From Nocardia sp. NBC_00565 (GTDB lineage: Bacteria > Actinomycetota > Actinomycetes > Mycobacteriales > Mycobacteriaceae), in NCBI RefSeq assembly GCF_036345915.1, contig NZ_CP107785.1:4836001-4900000 (forward strand): a stretch of 64,000 bases of DNA, given 5' to 3'. The position numbers and the translations under genes were made by a program. Shown in pieces: positions 38,848 to 47,856 of the stretch (its first letter is position 1; the number at the start of each line of letters is the position of its first letter). The notes beneath the pieces are model-generated. The model was given only the letters and a program-made list of their open reading frames with translations, had not been told where the DNA came from and made no database searches.

Positions 38848-39813
38848 TCAGTCGGCGGCGGCGAGCACCTTGCGGGTGTTCTCCACATCGCGGCCCATGG
38901 CCTCGAGGAGTTCAGCGATGGAGTCGAACTTGCGCATACCGCGTAGGTGCTCGACGAAATCCACGGCGACGTGCTGGCCGTACAGATCGGCCTCGCCGTC
39001 GAGCACATACGCCTCAACGGTGCGGGCACGCCCGGAGAAGGTGGGGTTGGTGCCGATCGAGACCGCGGCCATCGCCCGCTCCCCCGGTGTCACGGTACCG
39101 ATGGTCGGGCCAGGTCCGAGCACGGTGAACCAGCCCGCGTACACCCCGTCGGCCGGAATCGCGGCATACATCGGCGGCGCGATATTCGCGGTCGGAAAGC
39201 CGAGCTCACGGCCGCGGCCGTCGCCGTGCACGACCACGCCCTCGACGCGATGCGGGCGACCGAGCGCCTCGGCCGCCGCGGCCATATCACCCGCGTCGAC
39301 GCAGGCCCGGATATAGGTAGAGGAGAAGGTGACCGCGTGCTCGCCGAGCAGCTTGACCCCGTCGACCTCGAAGCCGAACCGCTCCCCTAGCTCGCGCATG
39401 GTGTCGATGGTGCCCGCGGCCTTCTTACCGAAGGTGAAGTTGTCGCCGACCACGACCTCGGCCACATGAAGCCGCTCGACCAGCAGATCGTGCACATAGC
39501 GCGCGGGGGGCAGCTTCATGAATTCTTGGGTGAAGGGCATTACGCAGAACACGTCGACGCCGAGTTCCTCGGCCAATTCCGCGCGTCGGGTCAGTGTGGT
39601 CAGCTGCGCGGGATGCGAGCCGGGACGCACCACTTCCATCGGGTGCGGATCGAAGGTCATCAACACCGCCGGAACACCGCGCGCGGCAGCGGACTTCACG
39701 GCCCTGCTGATCAGCTGCGCGTGGCCGCGATGCACACCGTCGAATACGCCGATCGTGAGTACACACCGCCCCCAGTCCGCGGGCACATCGTCGAGACTTC
39801 GCCATCTCTGCAC
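38848..39813 (-). CDS. ribF: bifunctional riboflavin kinase / FAD synthetase
   Basis: The 321-residue protein has the FAD synthetase nucleotidyltransferase motif GVFDGVHRGHAQL near residue 22, with the FSSTYIRACVDAGDM loop. The C-terminal flavokinase domain has GFPTANI and the metal-site Asn/Thr. It converts riboflavin to FMN and FAD. The GTG at 39813 gives the family start (MQRWRSLDDVP); the longer frame to 39936 adds unrelated sequence. The next gene on this strand is rpsO. Confidence 0.96.
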   Translation of the reverse strand: MQRWRSLDDVPADWGRCVLTIGVFDGVHRGHAQLISRAVKSAAARGVPAVLMTFDPHPMEVVRPGSHPAQLTTLTRRAELAEELGVDVFCVMPFTQEFMKLPPARYVHDLLVERLHVAEVVVGDNFTFGKKAAGTIDTMRELGERFGFEVDGVKLLGEHAVTFSSTYIRACVDAGDMAAAAEALGRPHRVEGVVVHGDGRGRELGFPTANIAPPMYAAIPADGVYAGWFTVLGPGPTIGTVTPGERAMAAVSIGTNPTFSGRARTVEAYVLDGEADLYGQHVAVDFVEHLRGMRKFDSIAELLEAMGRDVENTRKVLAAAD

Positions 39814-40154
39814 AGTGCGCAGCCTACGCAAAACGGGTGGCGAACAGTATTCGGAGGTGCCGATCCGCACTCCGGCCCCGAGCCCGTTGTGTACAGGAGG
39901 TGAACTGCGGGTCCGGCTCCGATCGCCTCCCGGCAATTGCGGAGTAACAACGATCCATGATTTTCCCTGCTGGCAACGCTCGAGATGGGATCCTGAAGCT
40001 TCGGACGCGCTCGGCGCGGCACGGGCCGTCGGAACACCGGCGAACCTGATCTTGGTCCGACCAGCCGAAACTACGGATCGGCGGGACGGATCGACAGCTG
40101 TCGGACAACGGCATCGCGATGTTCATGTGTCTGAATGTGTGAACCGGGAGTCAT
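39814..40154. other. 341-bp divergent spacer between ribF and the SirR/MntR-like gene
   Basis: No recognised gene. It contains a near-perfect AGGAGGTG at 39895-39902 without an ATG/GTG at useful spacing, and the promoters of the two divergent genes. A CTG-started frame from 39905 runs to the next gene's start, but no family is recognised. Confidence 0.4.
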
Positions 40155-40937
40155 GTGCATAAGCTCGAAGATGTGCCCGGTAAACGAGATATCGCCACCC
40201 GACGGGAGCTGGCCGACACCGCAGCGCAGCCGACCGAGACCACAGGCCCGCACGGCAGCACCACGACGATCGCGCCGGAGCTCACCTCGGTCGCCCAGGA
40301 CTATTTGAAGGTGATCTGGACCGCCCAGGAGTGGTCACAGGAGAAGGTGTCGACGAAGCTGCTCGCCGAGCGGATCGGCGTCTCGGCCTCCACTGTCTCC
40401 GAGGCCGTTCGCAAGCTCGCCGACCAGGGGTTGGTCGAGCACGCCCGGTACGGTGCCATCACCCTCACCGAACATGGCCGCCGCGCCGCGATCGCCATGG
40501 TGCGACGGCACCGCCTGCTCGAGACCTTCCTGGTCAATGAACTCGGCTATGGCTGGGACGAGGTGCACGACGAGGCCGAGGTGCTCGAGCACGCGGTCTC
40601 CGAACTGCTGATGGCGCGCATCGACGCGAAACTCGGCTATCCGGACCGGGATCCGCACGGCGATCCCATTCCATCGGTCGACGGCGCGGTGCCCACCCCA
40701 CCGGCCCGCCAGCTCAGCGGTTTCCGCGCCGGTGAATCCGGCCATGTCGCACGGATTTCCGATGCCGATCCGGATATGCTGCGATACTTCGATTCCGTCG
40801 GCATCGCGCTGGATACCCCGATCGTGGTGGTGGAACGCCGAGACTTCGCGGGCACCATCGCGATTCGCATCGGCGAGCGGACCATCGATCTCGGCAGCCC
40901 TGCGGCCGAAGCCATTTGGCTCGGCACTCGCGACTAG
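40155..40937 (+). CDS. DtxR/MntR-family metal-dependent regulator (SirR-like)
   Basis: The 260-residue protein has a DtxR-type helix-turn-helix (LAERIGVSASTVSEAVRKLA). The metal-sensing dimerisation domain has RHRLLETFLVNELGYGWDEV, EAEVLEHAVSELLMARIDAK and the family's GDPIP segment. The C-terminal FeoA/SH3-like domain is about residues 185-258. It corresponds in position to M. tuberculosis sirR/mntR, which represses manganese uptake. A ~40-residue N-terminal extension precedes the HTH. The start is GTG with GGGAG upstream. Confidence 0.87.
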   Translation: MHKLEDVPGKRDIATRRELADTAAQPTETTGPHGSTTTIAPELTSVAQDYLKVIWTAQEWSQEKVSTKLLAERIGVSASTVSEAVRKLADQGLVEHARYGAITLTEHGRRAAIAMVRRHRLLETFLVNELGYGWDEVHDEAEVLEHAVSELLMARIDAKLGYPDRDPHGDPIPSVDGAVPTPPARQLSGFRAGESGHVARISDADPDMLRYFDSVGIALDTPIVVVERRDFAGTIAIRIGERTIDLGSPAAEAIWLGTRD

Positions 40938-41299
40938 CGGCTGGTGAAGTAGTGGCGCAGGTCGGCGGGGACGCCGTCGGCGGCGGCATTCGACCAGCAG
41001 ACATTGTGCGGGAAGTTGACGTAGGTGGTCCACTTCGTGCCGACGTAGCGCACCAGGCGCTGACTGTCACCTGGCACGTCCCAGACCATGATTGCCCAGT
41101 GGCCGTCACATGAGGTCGAAGTCGGTGTGGCGGCCAGGAGTTGGCCGGACAGGTCCAGATCGGCTGCGATGGCTTCGGCGGAACACGTGGTGCCATCGCG
41201 TGCCGGTGGTGACGATTCGTTGTCACCACCGCACGCTGCCGCGGCCACCGCAACCGCGGCGAGTACGAACACCCGCTGGATAATCCCCCGCATTCCCAT
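40934..41299 (-). CDS. putative lipoprotein
   Basis: The 121-residue protein has a signal peptide ending AAVAVAAAACGG, a lipobox-like end with Cys about 22 residues in. A small mature domain follows with CSAEAIAADLDLSGQLLAAT, SCDGHWAIMVWDVP and NVCWSNAAADGVP. Family unknown; related short exported proteins occur in Nocardia. ATG at 41299 follows GGAAAGG at suitable spacing. It is convergent with the SirR-like gene, overlapping by 4 nt. Confidence 0.65.
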   Translation of the reverse strand: MGMRGIIQRVFVLAAVAVAAAACGGDNESSPPARDGTTCSAEAIAADLDLSGQLLAATPTSTSCDGHWAIMVWDVPGDSQRLVRYVGTKWTTYVNFPHNVCWSNAAADGVPADLRHYFTSR

Positions 41300-41450
41300 C
41301 GCCGTCGGCCTTTCCATCGCTCCCACCCGATATCCAGGTATCGCCGCCGGCCGCACCGGAGTTAACACACGTCAACCCCCATAGAACGACGAGTGGCACA
41401 CCTTGAAGTGGCCTTCTCGCACTCCGCCTGTGCCACTCGCGGTGGAGCCG

Positions 41451-41675
41451 TCAGCTGGAGAGAGCGTCCAGCAGGGCCCGGAATTCCGCGGGCGAAAGGT
41501 AGCCGTCGGCGTCTTGGTCGGCGGCGGCGAGGAGGGTCTCGGCGGTTTCGTCGATCAGGCCCGCGCCGACGTGGCTGGCTGACGTTCGTCCGCGTGCTCT
41601 CGGTCGACTGGCTCGAACACCAGACCTGCTCGCGCACCGAACTCCGCGGTATCTGTGTCGGTGCGCTGGAACCAC
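41451..41675 (-). CDS. EF-hand-containing small protein or fragment
   Basis: The last ~38 of 74 residues form a canonical calcium-binding EF-hand: TAETLLAAADQDADGYLSPA then EFRALLDAL, with D-x-D-x-D-G and a final Glu. The first ~35 residues are Arg-rich and look non-genuine, so the real start may be internal or the gene may be a 3' remnant of a longer EF-hand protein. It ends 10 nt... from nothing recognisable upstream and lies just before truB on the opposite side of the lipoprotein gene. Confidence 0.45.
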   Translation of the reverse strand: MVPAHRHRYRGVRCASRSGVRASRPRARGRTSASHVGAGLIDETAETLLAAADQDADGYLSPAEFRALLDALSS

Positions 41676-41684
41676 TTGGCGCGG

Positions 41685-42587
41685 TTAAAGATTCGAAGGA
41701 CGCACGACCATGACCGAGGCCGCGCGCTTGCCGCTCTCCTGCAGCAGCGCGATCGCGCGACCGGACGGGTCGATGGCGGCGCAGACGCCGGGAATGCCGA
41801 CCGGCTCCAGCCAGCGTCCGTTGCGCAGATCCTCGGCCTGCTCGTCGTCGATATCGCGGTGCGGGAACGCGGTTCGAACGGCGGCGTCGATGTCCAGGCT
41901 CAGCAGCGAGTCATCGGATTCGGCGGCAACAGCCAATTCGTCCAGGGTTCTGGCGTGTTCGAGGGTGAACGGACCGACCCTGGTGCGGCGCAACGCGGTC
42001 AGATGCCCGCCGACGCCGAGCGCGGCGCCCAGATCGCGGGCCAGCGCACGAACGTAGGTGCCGGAGGAACATTCGACGACCACATCGAGATCGACGAACT
42101 CCGAAACATCCTGGCGGGCCAGGATATCGAAGCGGGAGACGGTGACGGGGCGGGCGGCCAGCCGCACCTCCTCACCGGACCGGTGGCGGGCATAGGCGCG
42201 CTCGCCGTTCACCTTGATGGCGCTGACGGTGGCCGGTACCTGTTCGATATCACCGGTCAGTTTCGCGGTATGCGCCGCGATTTCGGCATCGGCGAGATGG
42301 GTCGCCGACGTGGTCGAGAGCACCTCACCCTCGGCGTCGTCGGTGGTGGTGGCCTGTCCGAGTCGGATGGTCGCGGTGTAGGCCTTGGTGGTGAGGGTGA
42401 GCAGGCCGAGCAATTTGGTGGCACGCTCCACACCGAGCACCAGCACGCCGGTCGCCATCGGATCGAGTGTCCCGGCGTGCCCGACCTTCTTGGTGCGCAA
42501 CAGCTTCCGGCATTTCGCGACGACATCGTGGCTGGTCCAGCCGCCGTCCTTGTCGACGATCAGCAGACCGCCCAGTGCGTCGACCAT
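41685..42587 (-). CDS. truB: tRNA pseudouridine(55) synthase
   Basis: The 300-residue protein starts GGLLIVDKDGGWTSHDVVAK and carries the catalytic motif GHAGTLDPMATGVLVLG with Asp42. The C-terminal PUA-like domain includes PVGIPGVCAAIDPSGRAIAL. It makes pseudouridine 55 in the T-loop of tRNAs. It overlaps the pptT stop by one base (TGATG), showing translational coupling, as in the mycobacterial truB-pptT pair. Confidence 0.96.
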   Translation of the reverse strand: MVDALGGLLIVDKDGGWTSHDVVAKCRKLLRTKKVGHAGTLDPMATGVLVLGVERATKLLGLLTLTTKAYTATIRLGQATTTDDAEGEVLSTTSATHLADAEIAAHTAKLTGDIEQVPATVSAIKVNGERAYARHRSGEEVRLAARPVTVSRFDILARQDVSEFVDLDVVVECSSGTYVRALARDLGAALGVGGHLTALRRTRVGPFTLEHARTLDELAVAAESDDSLLSLDIDAAVRTAFPHRDIDDEQAEDLRNGRWLEPVGIPGVCAAIDPSGRAIALLQESGKRAASVMVVRPSNL

Positions 42588-43258
42588 CAGCCGTGCACGA
42601 TCGCGGTGATGATGAGACCGTCACCGATCATCCAGCGGCCGTCGAACGAAATCAGTGGCGCACCACCGTCATTGACCTGACCCGGCACCAGGATCTGGCT
42701 GTGGAAGCTGCCCGAGCCCGCACCGTCGGAACTCTCATCGATGGTGAAGGTGATGTGGGCGTCCTCGAAGCCGAGCCAGCGTGCGGTCAGCGGCCACCAC
42801 GCCTTGTAGGTGGCCTCCTTCGCGCAGAACAGCAAGCGGTCCAGGTGCAGCCCGGAGCCACCGACGGTCGTCAGCCACTCCCGCTCGGGCGGCAGGCTGA
42901 CCGAATCGAGCACGCCCTCGGGCAGGGTGCCGTGCGGTTCGGCGTCGATGCCAATCGAGCGGAACCGCAGCTTATGCGCCAGCGCCGCGGCGCGATAGCC
43001 GTCACAGTGGGTCAGGCTGCCGACGATCCCGCGCGGCCACACCGGCGCGCCCCGCTCGCCCTTGCCGATCGCGACCGCGGGCTCACCCAGCTCCCGCAGT
43101 GCCAGCCGGGCACAGTGCCGAGCACCGATGAAGTCGCGGCGACGCTTCTCCACCGACTTCTCGATGAGGTGCGCCTCCGCCGGATGCGGCCGCAAATCCT
43201 CCGGGTACTCCAGCAGCTCAGCCGAGGCCACGCCAGCGGGAAGAATTTTCTCGATCAT
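42587..43258 (-). CDS. pptT: 4'-phosphopantetheinyl transferase (Sfp type)
   Basis: The 223-residue enzyme has the Sfp/PptT signatures: GVVASL-like GIVGSLTHCDGYRAAAL, RFRSIGIDAEPHG with the metal Asp and Glu, and LLFCAKEATYKAWWPL with the catalytic Glu and Lys. It transfers phosphopantetheine from CoA to acyl and peptidyl carrier proteins, including those for mycolic acids and siderophores. MIEKILPAGV is the family start; an upstream ATG at 43375 is possible but adds 39 unrelated residues. Its usual partner pptH is ~8.4 kb away here. Confidence 0.95.
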   Translation of the reverse strand: MIEKILPAGVASAELLEYPEDLRPHPAEAHLIEKSVEKRRRDFIGARHCARLALRELGEPAVAIGKGERGAPVWPRGIVGSLTHCDGYRAAALAHKLRFRSIGIDAEPHGTLPEGVLDSVSLPPEREWLTTVGGSGLHLDRLLFCAKEATYKAWWPLTARWLGFEDAHITFTIDESSDGAGSGSFHSQILVPGQVNDGGAPLISFDGRWMIGDGLIITAIVHG

Positions 43259-43558
43259 CACCGACGAGCCTAGTCGAGCCGCCCCTGCCTCAAACGCCGC
43301 GGGAGGGGTGGACTGAGTGCCCATTCTGTCGGAGACCGCACCCGTGGCGGTCGTCGCCGCGGTGCAGTACTTCATCACGGTCAATTCCCCTTCCGAGGAG
43401 ATAAGACGAGGGTTCGACGCGCCCGCCGGCCGGGTACCCGGCTGCCTGATGTGGCCTGAATCACGTCGGGGAACGGTCACGTGGCAGGGAGTTGTCCCGT
43501 CCTGTAGCTGCACATCGGGCCAACAGGCTCGAGCTCCCCGCAACTCGAGGTGAACACC
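43259..43558. other. 300-bp divergent spacer between pptT and lipase gene
   Basis: No gene recognised. It holds the promoters of the two divergent genes and marks the left edge of the accessory island. Short GC-rich inverted repeats (GCCGGCCGGGTACCCGGC at ~43424) are visible. Confidence 0.45.
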
Positions 43559-44803
43559 ATGCGTTTTCTGAGCTATTCGGCCATGGCGCTGGCTGCCGCC
43601 GGCGCGGTACTGACCGGCCCGGTCGCACCAGCCCAGGCCGACCCCGTCCCCTGCGACCAGGCCTGCCAGGCCGCGTGGGCACACCAGCACCGAAATGGGT
43701 TGCCACGCACCGGTTTCTACGATGCACCCGACCCACTCGAGTGGGCTTCGACCGGCACATTGATCCGTCAGGAGGCCACCACGGATTATGTGGTGGACGG
43801 CAAGCAGACCCCGGCCACTCGGATCCTCTACCACTCCCGCACCTCCGGCGGACGCGACATCGCGGTGTCCGGGGTGGTGCTGGTGCCGCAGGGCGCCCCG
43901 CCCGAGGGCGGCTGGCCGGTGGTGGCCGACACCCACGGCGCCAGCGGTGGCGGTGTGGACTGTGCGCCGTCGCTGATGCGAGATCTCTACCACGGCAACC
44001 AGATGGCACGGTTCGTCGCCCGGGGCTACGCGGTGGTTGCGCCGGACTACGCCGGGTTGGGCACGACCGGCGAGTCCGAGTTGGGCAACAAGACCGCCGA
44101 GGCCGACGACCTGATCGGCGCGGTGCGCTCGGCGAGGCAGGCGCTGCCGAACCTGTCGGACCAGTGGGTGTTATGGGGACACTCTCAGGGCGGCGGAGCC
44201 GCGCTCGGCGTCGCCGAACGCCAAGCTGTCCATCCGGAACCGGGTTATCTCGGTGCGGTGGTCACCTCACCGGCCGCCGACCTGACCGCGCTGATCACCC
44301 ACACGGCCGAAACGCCGTCTCTGGGTGGGTTTTTGCCGCTGATTGCCCAGGGTGCCGAGGCCAGCGACCGGCGCGTCCAACTGGACCGAATCCTGACACC
44401 GCAGGCACTGGATCGTCTCGGCAGCACTCACAGCGGATGCCTGGACGTGGTCTCCGCCGTCTACAGCGGTCTGTCCGGTGCAGACCTGGTTCGACCGGAC
44501 TACCTGTCCGAGCCGAACTTCGCCCGCTTCCTCCACGAGAACAGCACCGGCAACCGCCCGATCGCAGGCCCGGTGTTGCTTCTGCAGGGCGGTGTCGATG
44601 CGTTGACCACGCAGCCGGTCACCGACAAGGTCGCCACCGCACTATGTGACACCGGCTCGCAGATCGACTACCGCACCTACCCGACCCTGGCGCATGACAC
44701 CTGGGGCGGGCAGACCGGCATCGACGACGGCGCAATGCCCGACATCCTGTCTTGGACCGCGGATCGCTTCGCCGGCAAGCCTGCCGCGTCGACCTGCTCC
44801 TGA
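43559..44803 (+). CDS. secreted lipase/esterase (secretory lipase family)
   Basis: The 414-residue protein has a signal peptide ending AQADP near residue 29, then an alpha/beta-hydrolase of the secretory lipase (LIP) family: VVADTHGASGG, VAPDYAGLGT and the nucleophile elbow VLWGHSQGGGAAL. The acid and His are in LLLQGGVDALTT and TLAHDTW. Paired cysteines (DCAPSL, SGCLDVV, ALCDTG) suggest disulfides. It should hydrolyse extracellular esters or lipids. ATG at 43559 follows GAGGTGA by 5 nt, better than the GTG at 43550. Confidence 0.88.
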   Translation: MRFLSYSAMALAAAGAVLTGPVAPAQADPVPCDQACQAAWAHQHRNGLPRTGFYDAPDPLEWASTGTLIRQEATTDYVVDGKQTPATRILYHSRTSGGRDIAVSGVVLVPQGAPPEGGWPVVADTHGASGGGVDCAPSLMRDLYHGNQMARFVARGYAVVAPDYAGLGTTGESELGNKTAEADDLIGAVRSARQALPNLSDQWVLWGHSQGGGAALGVAERQAVHPEPGYLGAVVTSPAADLTALITHTAETPSLGGFLPLIAQGAEASDRRVQLDRILTPQALDRLGSTHSGCLDVVSAVYSGLSGADLVRPDYLSEPNFARFLHENSTGNRPIAGPVLLLQGGVDALTTQPVTDKVATALCDTGSQIDYRTYPTLAHDTWGGQTGIDDGAMPDILSWTADRFAGKPAASTCS

Positions 44804-44808
44804 ACCGC

Positions 44809-44837
44809 GGCGGGCGGGTACCCGGTACCCGCCCGCC
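44809..44837 (+). terminator. strong hairpin after the lipase gene
   Basis: GGCGGGCGGGTAC pairs perfectly with GTACCCGCCCGCC around CCG, starting 6 nt after the lipase stop. There is no U-tract, as often in actinomycetes. Confidence 0.75.
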
Positions 44838-44920
44838 CGGACCTCATCCCACATCACAACCAACAGCCTGTGCTCGCCGGGCTGCGGCCTCGGCGACATG
44901 ACCCAGATCACATCAAGAAT

Positions 44921-44947
44921 TGTCACGCGGGTGATCGCTGGCCCGTC
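44921..44947 (+). promoter_or_regulatory. predicted ECF41 sigma promoter
   Basis: TGTCACG, a 16-nt spacer and CGTC match the ECF41 target promoter as I recall it (TGTCACA-N16/17-CGTC). It lies 58 nt upstream of the epimerase-sigma pair, consistent with autoregulation by the downstream sigma factor. Confidence 0.65.
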
Positions 44948-45004
44948 CTACCTTCGCCAATCATCAGTACCCGGTTCCCACCGGGCAGATTCATAGGAGT
45001 CATC

Positions 45005-45949
45005 ATGCGAGTCCTCGTCGCTGGAGCCACAGGCGTCATCGGCCGCCAGATTCTCCCGCTGCTGTCAGCGGTCGGCCACGACGTCATCGCACTGTCGCGT
45101 CCGGGCGACCGCGCCCTGGCGCTACAGCGATCAGGGGTGCAGGTCGCCGCGGCCGACGCGCTCGACCCCACCGCGCTGAGCAGGGCGATGCGAGACACCG
45201 CACCCAACGCCGTCGTCAACATGCTGACGGCCATCCCAGGCACGATCAACCCGAGAAAGATGACACGCGACTTCGCTGCGACCAACCGGCTGCGCACCGA
45301 GGGAACCCGCAATCTCGTCGACGCTGCCCAGGAGGTCGGAGTCGGGCGGATCATCAGCCAGGGCCTCGCCTACGCCTACCAGCCGGGCGCGGGCCCGGCG
45401 GCCGAGGACACCCCACTGTGGCAGCACCCGCCCAAGCAGTTCGCACCTGTACTGGACGCGCTGATCGAACTGGAGCGGCTGACCACCGAAGCGGACGGCC
45501 TGGTCCTGAGGTTCGGCCACCTGTACGGACCCGGCTCGATCTTCGCCGCCGACGGATCCTTGGTGCGACAAGTCCAGGCCGGCAAAATGCCCATCGTGGG
45601 GGAAGGGGCGGCGGTGTTCTCCTTCACCCACGCCCACGACGCCGCCACCGCGGTTGCCGCGGCACTGGACAAGAAGACCGACGGGTTTCTCAACGTGGTC
45701 GACGACACCCCGGCACCGCTACACGAGTGGCTGCCCGCCCTGGCGAAGACCCTGGGTGCCCCCGCCCCCAAACAGGTGCCCGCGGCGCTGGCGCGGCTGG
45801 ATGTCGGTAGCTGGGGCGTGGCGTACATGAACGAGCTGCGCGGCGCGGACAACACCCGGGCCCGGCTGCAATTGGACTGGCGGCCCCGATACGCCTCCTA
45901 CGTTGACGGTTTCGCCGAATTGGACACGGCCGGTCGCCGGGCCGCATGA
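45005..45949 (+). CDS. NAD-dependent epimerase/SDR linked to an ECF41 sigma factor
   Basis: The 314-residue protein starts MRVLVAGATGVIGRQILPLL, an atypical/extended SDR Rossmann motif, and continues with LVLRFGHLYGPGS and a C-terminal NVVDDTPAPLHEWLPALA segment. Oxidoreductases and epimerases of this sort are the recurrent partners of ECF41 sigma factors; their substrate is unknown. AGGAG lies 6 nt before the ATG. It is transcribed from a predicted ECF41 promoter and precedes the sigma gene by 34 nt. Confidence 0.85.
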   Translation: MRVLVAGATGVIGRQILPLLSAVGHDVIALSRPGDRALALQRSGVQVAAADALDPTALSRAMRDTAPNAVVNMLTAIPGTINPRKMTRDFAATNRLRTEGTRNLVDAAQEVGVGRIISQGLAYAYQPGAGPAAEDTPLWQHPPKQFAPVLDALIELERLTTEADGLVLRFGHLYGPGSIFAADGSLVRQVQAGKMPIVGEGAAVFSFTHAHDAATAVAAALDKKTDGFLNVVDDTPAPLHEWLPALAKTLGAPAPKQVPAALARLDVGSWGVAYMNELRGADNTRARLQLDWRPRYASYVDGFAELDTAGRRAA

Positions 45950-45983
45950 TCGCGGCCACCGACTCGTGGAAAGGGAAGGTGCC

Positions 45984-46841
45984 ATGCAGGATCCGACCGA
46001 GGTGTTCGAGGAGTACCGCCCGTTACTGCTGGGGCTGGGCTACCGGCTGCTCGGCAGCATGTGGAATGCCGAGGACATCGTGCAGGACGCCTATCTGAGG
46101 TGGCTGGGCACCGACCGCACCGAGATCAAGGAGCCGAGGGCCTTCCTGGTGACGGTGGTGACCCGGCTGGCCCTCGACCAGCTCCGCTCGGCCCGGGTCA
46201 CCCGTGAGGCATACGTCGGCCCATGGCTGCCAGAACCGGTGTCCGGCACCGAGTTCGGGCCGCAGGAGACGGCCGAGCTTCGCGATACCTTGTCGTATGC
46301 GACCCTGCACCTGATGGAGCGGCTGTCCCCGCCGGAGCGGGCCGCGTTCGTGCTGCGCGAGGCGTTCGAGCTGCCCTACGACGACATTGCCGAGATCGTC
46401 GGCTCCCCCGCCGCGACCTGCCGTCAGCTGCACCACCGCGCGGCCAAGCGGCTAGCTGACGGACGCGACCGGTTCGAGCCGTCGACCGCCGACCACACCG
46501 CGCTGCTGACCCGCTTCCTAGACGCCGCCGAGGATGGTGACCTGGCCACCCTCACCGAACTGCTCAGCGAGGACGTCGTCGCTTGGAACGACGGCGGCGG
46601 CAAGGTCCGCGCGGCTCGGGTTCCGATCATCGGGCGCGTCCACGTGTTGGCATTCGTCACCGGTCTGACCTCGCGCTACCCGATGGGCGATGTTCGCGTG
46701 GTCGAGTCCAACGGTGCGCCCGCCATCTGGATGGCCATGGGTGGGCAGCAGCAACTCGTCGCCTTCGACATCCGCGACGGCCGCATCCACAACATCTTCG
46801 GCATCCTCAACCCCGACAAGCTCTCCCACATCCGCCCCTGA
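45984..46841 (+). CDS. sigJ: ECF41-type sigma factor with C-terminal regulatory domain (SigJ-like)
   Basis: The 285-residue protein has sigma-2 (YRPLLLGLGYRLLGSMWNAE then DIVQDAYLRW) and sigma-4 (LSPPERAAFVLREAFELPYD) regions plus a SnoaL-like C-terminal domain. All three ECF41 signatures are present: WLPEP at residues 81-85, DGGGK at 203-207 and NPDKL at 276-280. In this group the fused C-terminal domain controls activity in place of an anti-sigma factor. GGGAAGG precedes the ATG at 45984. The upstream epimerase and promoter complete a textbook ECF41 locus. Confidence 0.92.
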   Translation: MQDPTEVFEEYRPLLLGLGYRLLGSMWNAEDIVQDAYLRWLGTDRTEIKEPRAFLVTVVTRLALDQLRSARVTREAYVGPWLPEPVSGTEFGPQETAELRDTLSYATLHLMERLSPPERAAFVLREAFELPYDDIAEIVGSPAATCRQLHHRAAKRLADGRDRFEPSTADHTALLTRFLDAAEDGDLATLTELLSEDVVAWNDGGGKVRAARVPIIGRVHVLAFVTGLTSRYPMGDVRVVESNGAPAIWMAMGGQQQLVAFDIRDGRIHNIFGILNPDKLSHIRP

Positions 46842-46919
46842 ACCGACCCGCCGGCACCGTCCGCACCGACGCCGACCTACGCGGCTGCACCAGTGCCCTC
46901 CTGGTGACGCAGCGGCCGG

Positions 46920-47819
46920 TCAGGGTTCAGGTGTGAGAAGTGCTCGGTAGGAACCGAATTCGATATCGTCGGTGACGCTGGGACGGTCGGGCAGCCAGCC
47001 GAGCAGTTCATGGGTTCGGCGGGCGTCGATTTGCTGATGCGCGGTCAACCAGTCCGGGAACGGCACGACTCCCTCGGCCTGATTGCGTGGCAAACCCTCA
47101 GTGGCACTGGGCTTTTCGATGAGTCTGCCGATCGCCACCGCCACTGCCCGCGGTGTCGATACACCGGAGACGGCATGCAGGATCGTGCTCGGCGGTGCTT
47201 TCTCCAGGGCGAGCGCGAAGGCGTCACCGAGATCGTCGACGTGCACATTGGGCCAGGCGTTATCGCCAGGCGTCACGTAGCGGGACGCTCCGGCCGCGAT
47301 CGCCGCTGCGATGAGGCCGGTCAGCACCAGACCGCCTGCCCTGCCGTAGACCAGCGGAGGGCGCACCACGATGCCGTGCCCGGCGGCCAGCGTGTCGAGT
47401 TCCAATTGCCGCCGCCACGCCATACCCGGTGCCGGGTCGACCGGATCGTCCTCGGCGACCGCACGGCCCTTGGTCTCGCCGACCACACCGATCCCGCTGG
47501 TGTAGATGACCGGCCGTCCCGCTGCCGCCGCCAATATGGCGTGCACCGCGGCGGTTTCGACTGTCCCGGCTTCGGCCATGTCGTCGATGCCGTAACGGGC
47601 GAATGCCGCGTGCGCGACCGCGTCCACCTCCTGAGTGATTCGCCGCAGAACGTCCAGGGTGGCCAACGAGCCCAACACCGGCTCCACTGCTGCGGCACGC
47701 AAATGCTCGGCGGACTCCGGGGTACGAGCGAGTCCGACGACGTCGTGCCCGCGCGATCGCAGCGCGCGTGCGACGGCCGAACCGATGTAGCCGGTCGCAC
47801 CGGTGACCAACACCCTCAT
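46920..47819 (-). CDS. NAD-dependent epimerase/dehydratase
   Basis: The 299-residue protein starts MRVLVTGATGYIGSAVARAL with the Rossmann motif. It has VIYTSGIGVVGETKG at the catalytic Ser, a WRRQLE stretch where YxxxK is usually found, and a C-terminal substrate region (WPNVHVDDLGDAFALAL). The absence of a clear YxxxK suggests an atypical SDR, possibly an NmrA- or ketoreductase-like member. ATG 47819 lies 37 nt after the stop of the hydrolase gene on the same strand; the two may be co-transcribed. Confidence 0.8.
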   Translation of the reverse strand: MRVLVTGATGYIGSAVARALRSRGHDVVGLARTPESAEHLRAAAVEPVLGSLATLDVLRRITQEVDAVAHAAFARYGIDDMAEAGTVETAAVHAILAAAAGRPVIYTSGIGVVGETKGRAVAEDDPVDPAPGMAWRRQLELDTLAAGHGIVVRPPLVYGRAGGLVLTGLIAAAIAAGASRYVTPGDNAWPNVHVDDLGDAFALALEKAPPSTILHAVSGVSTPRAVAVAIGRLIEKPSATEGLPRNQAEGVVPFPDWLTAHQQIDARRTHELLGWLPDRPSVTDDIEFGSYRALLTPEP

Positions 47820-47856
47820 GCGCGCGACCCCGGCAACGCGTTCCGTCCATTCCACA

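Noticed and set aside
39895..40160. AGGAGGTG followed by a CTG-started frame upstream of the SirR/MntR-like gene
   Set aside because: Spacing to CTG is short, no ATG or GTG fits, and the frame shows no recognisable family; treated as spacer.
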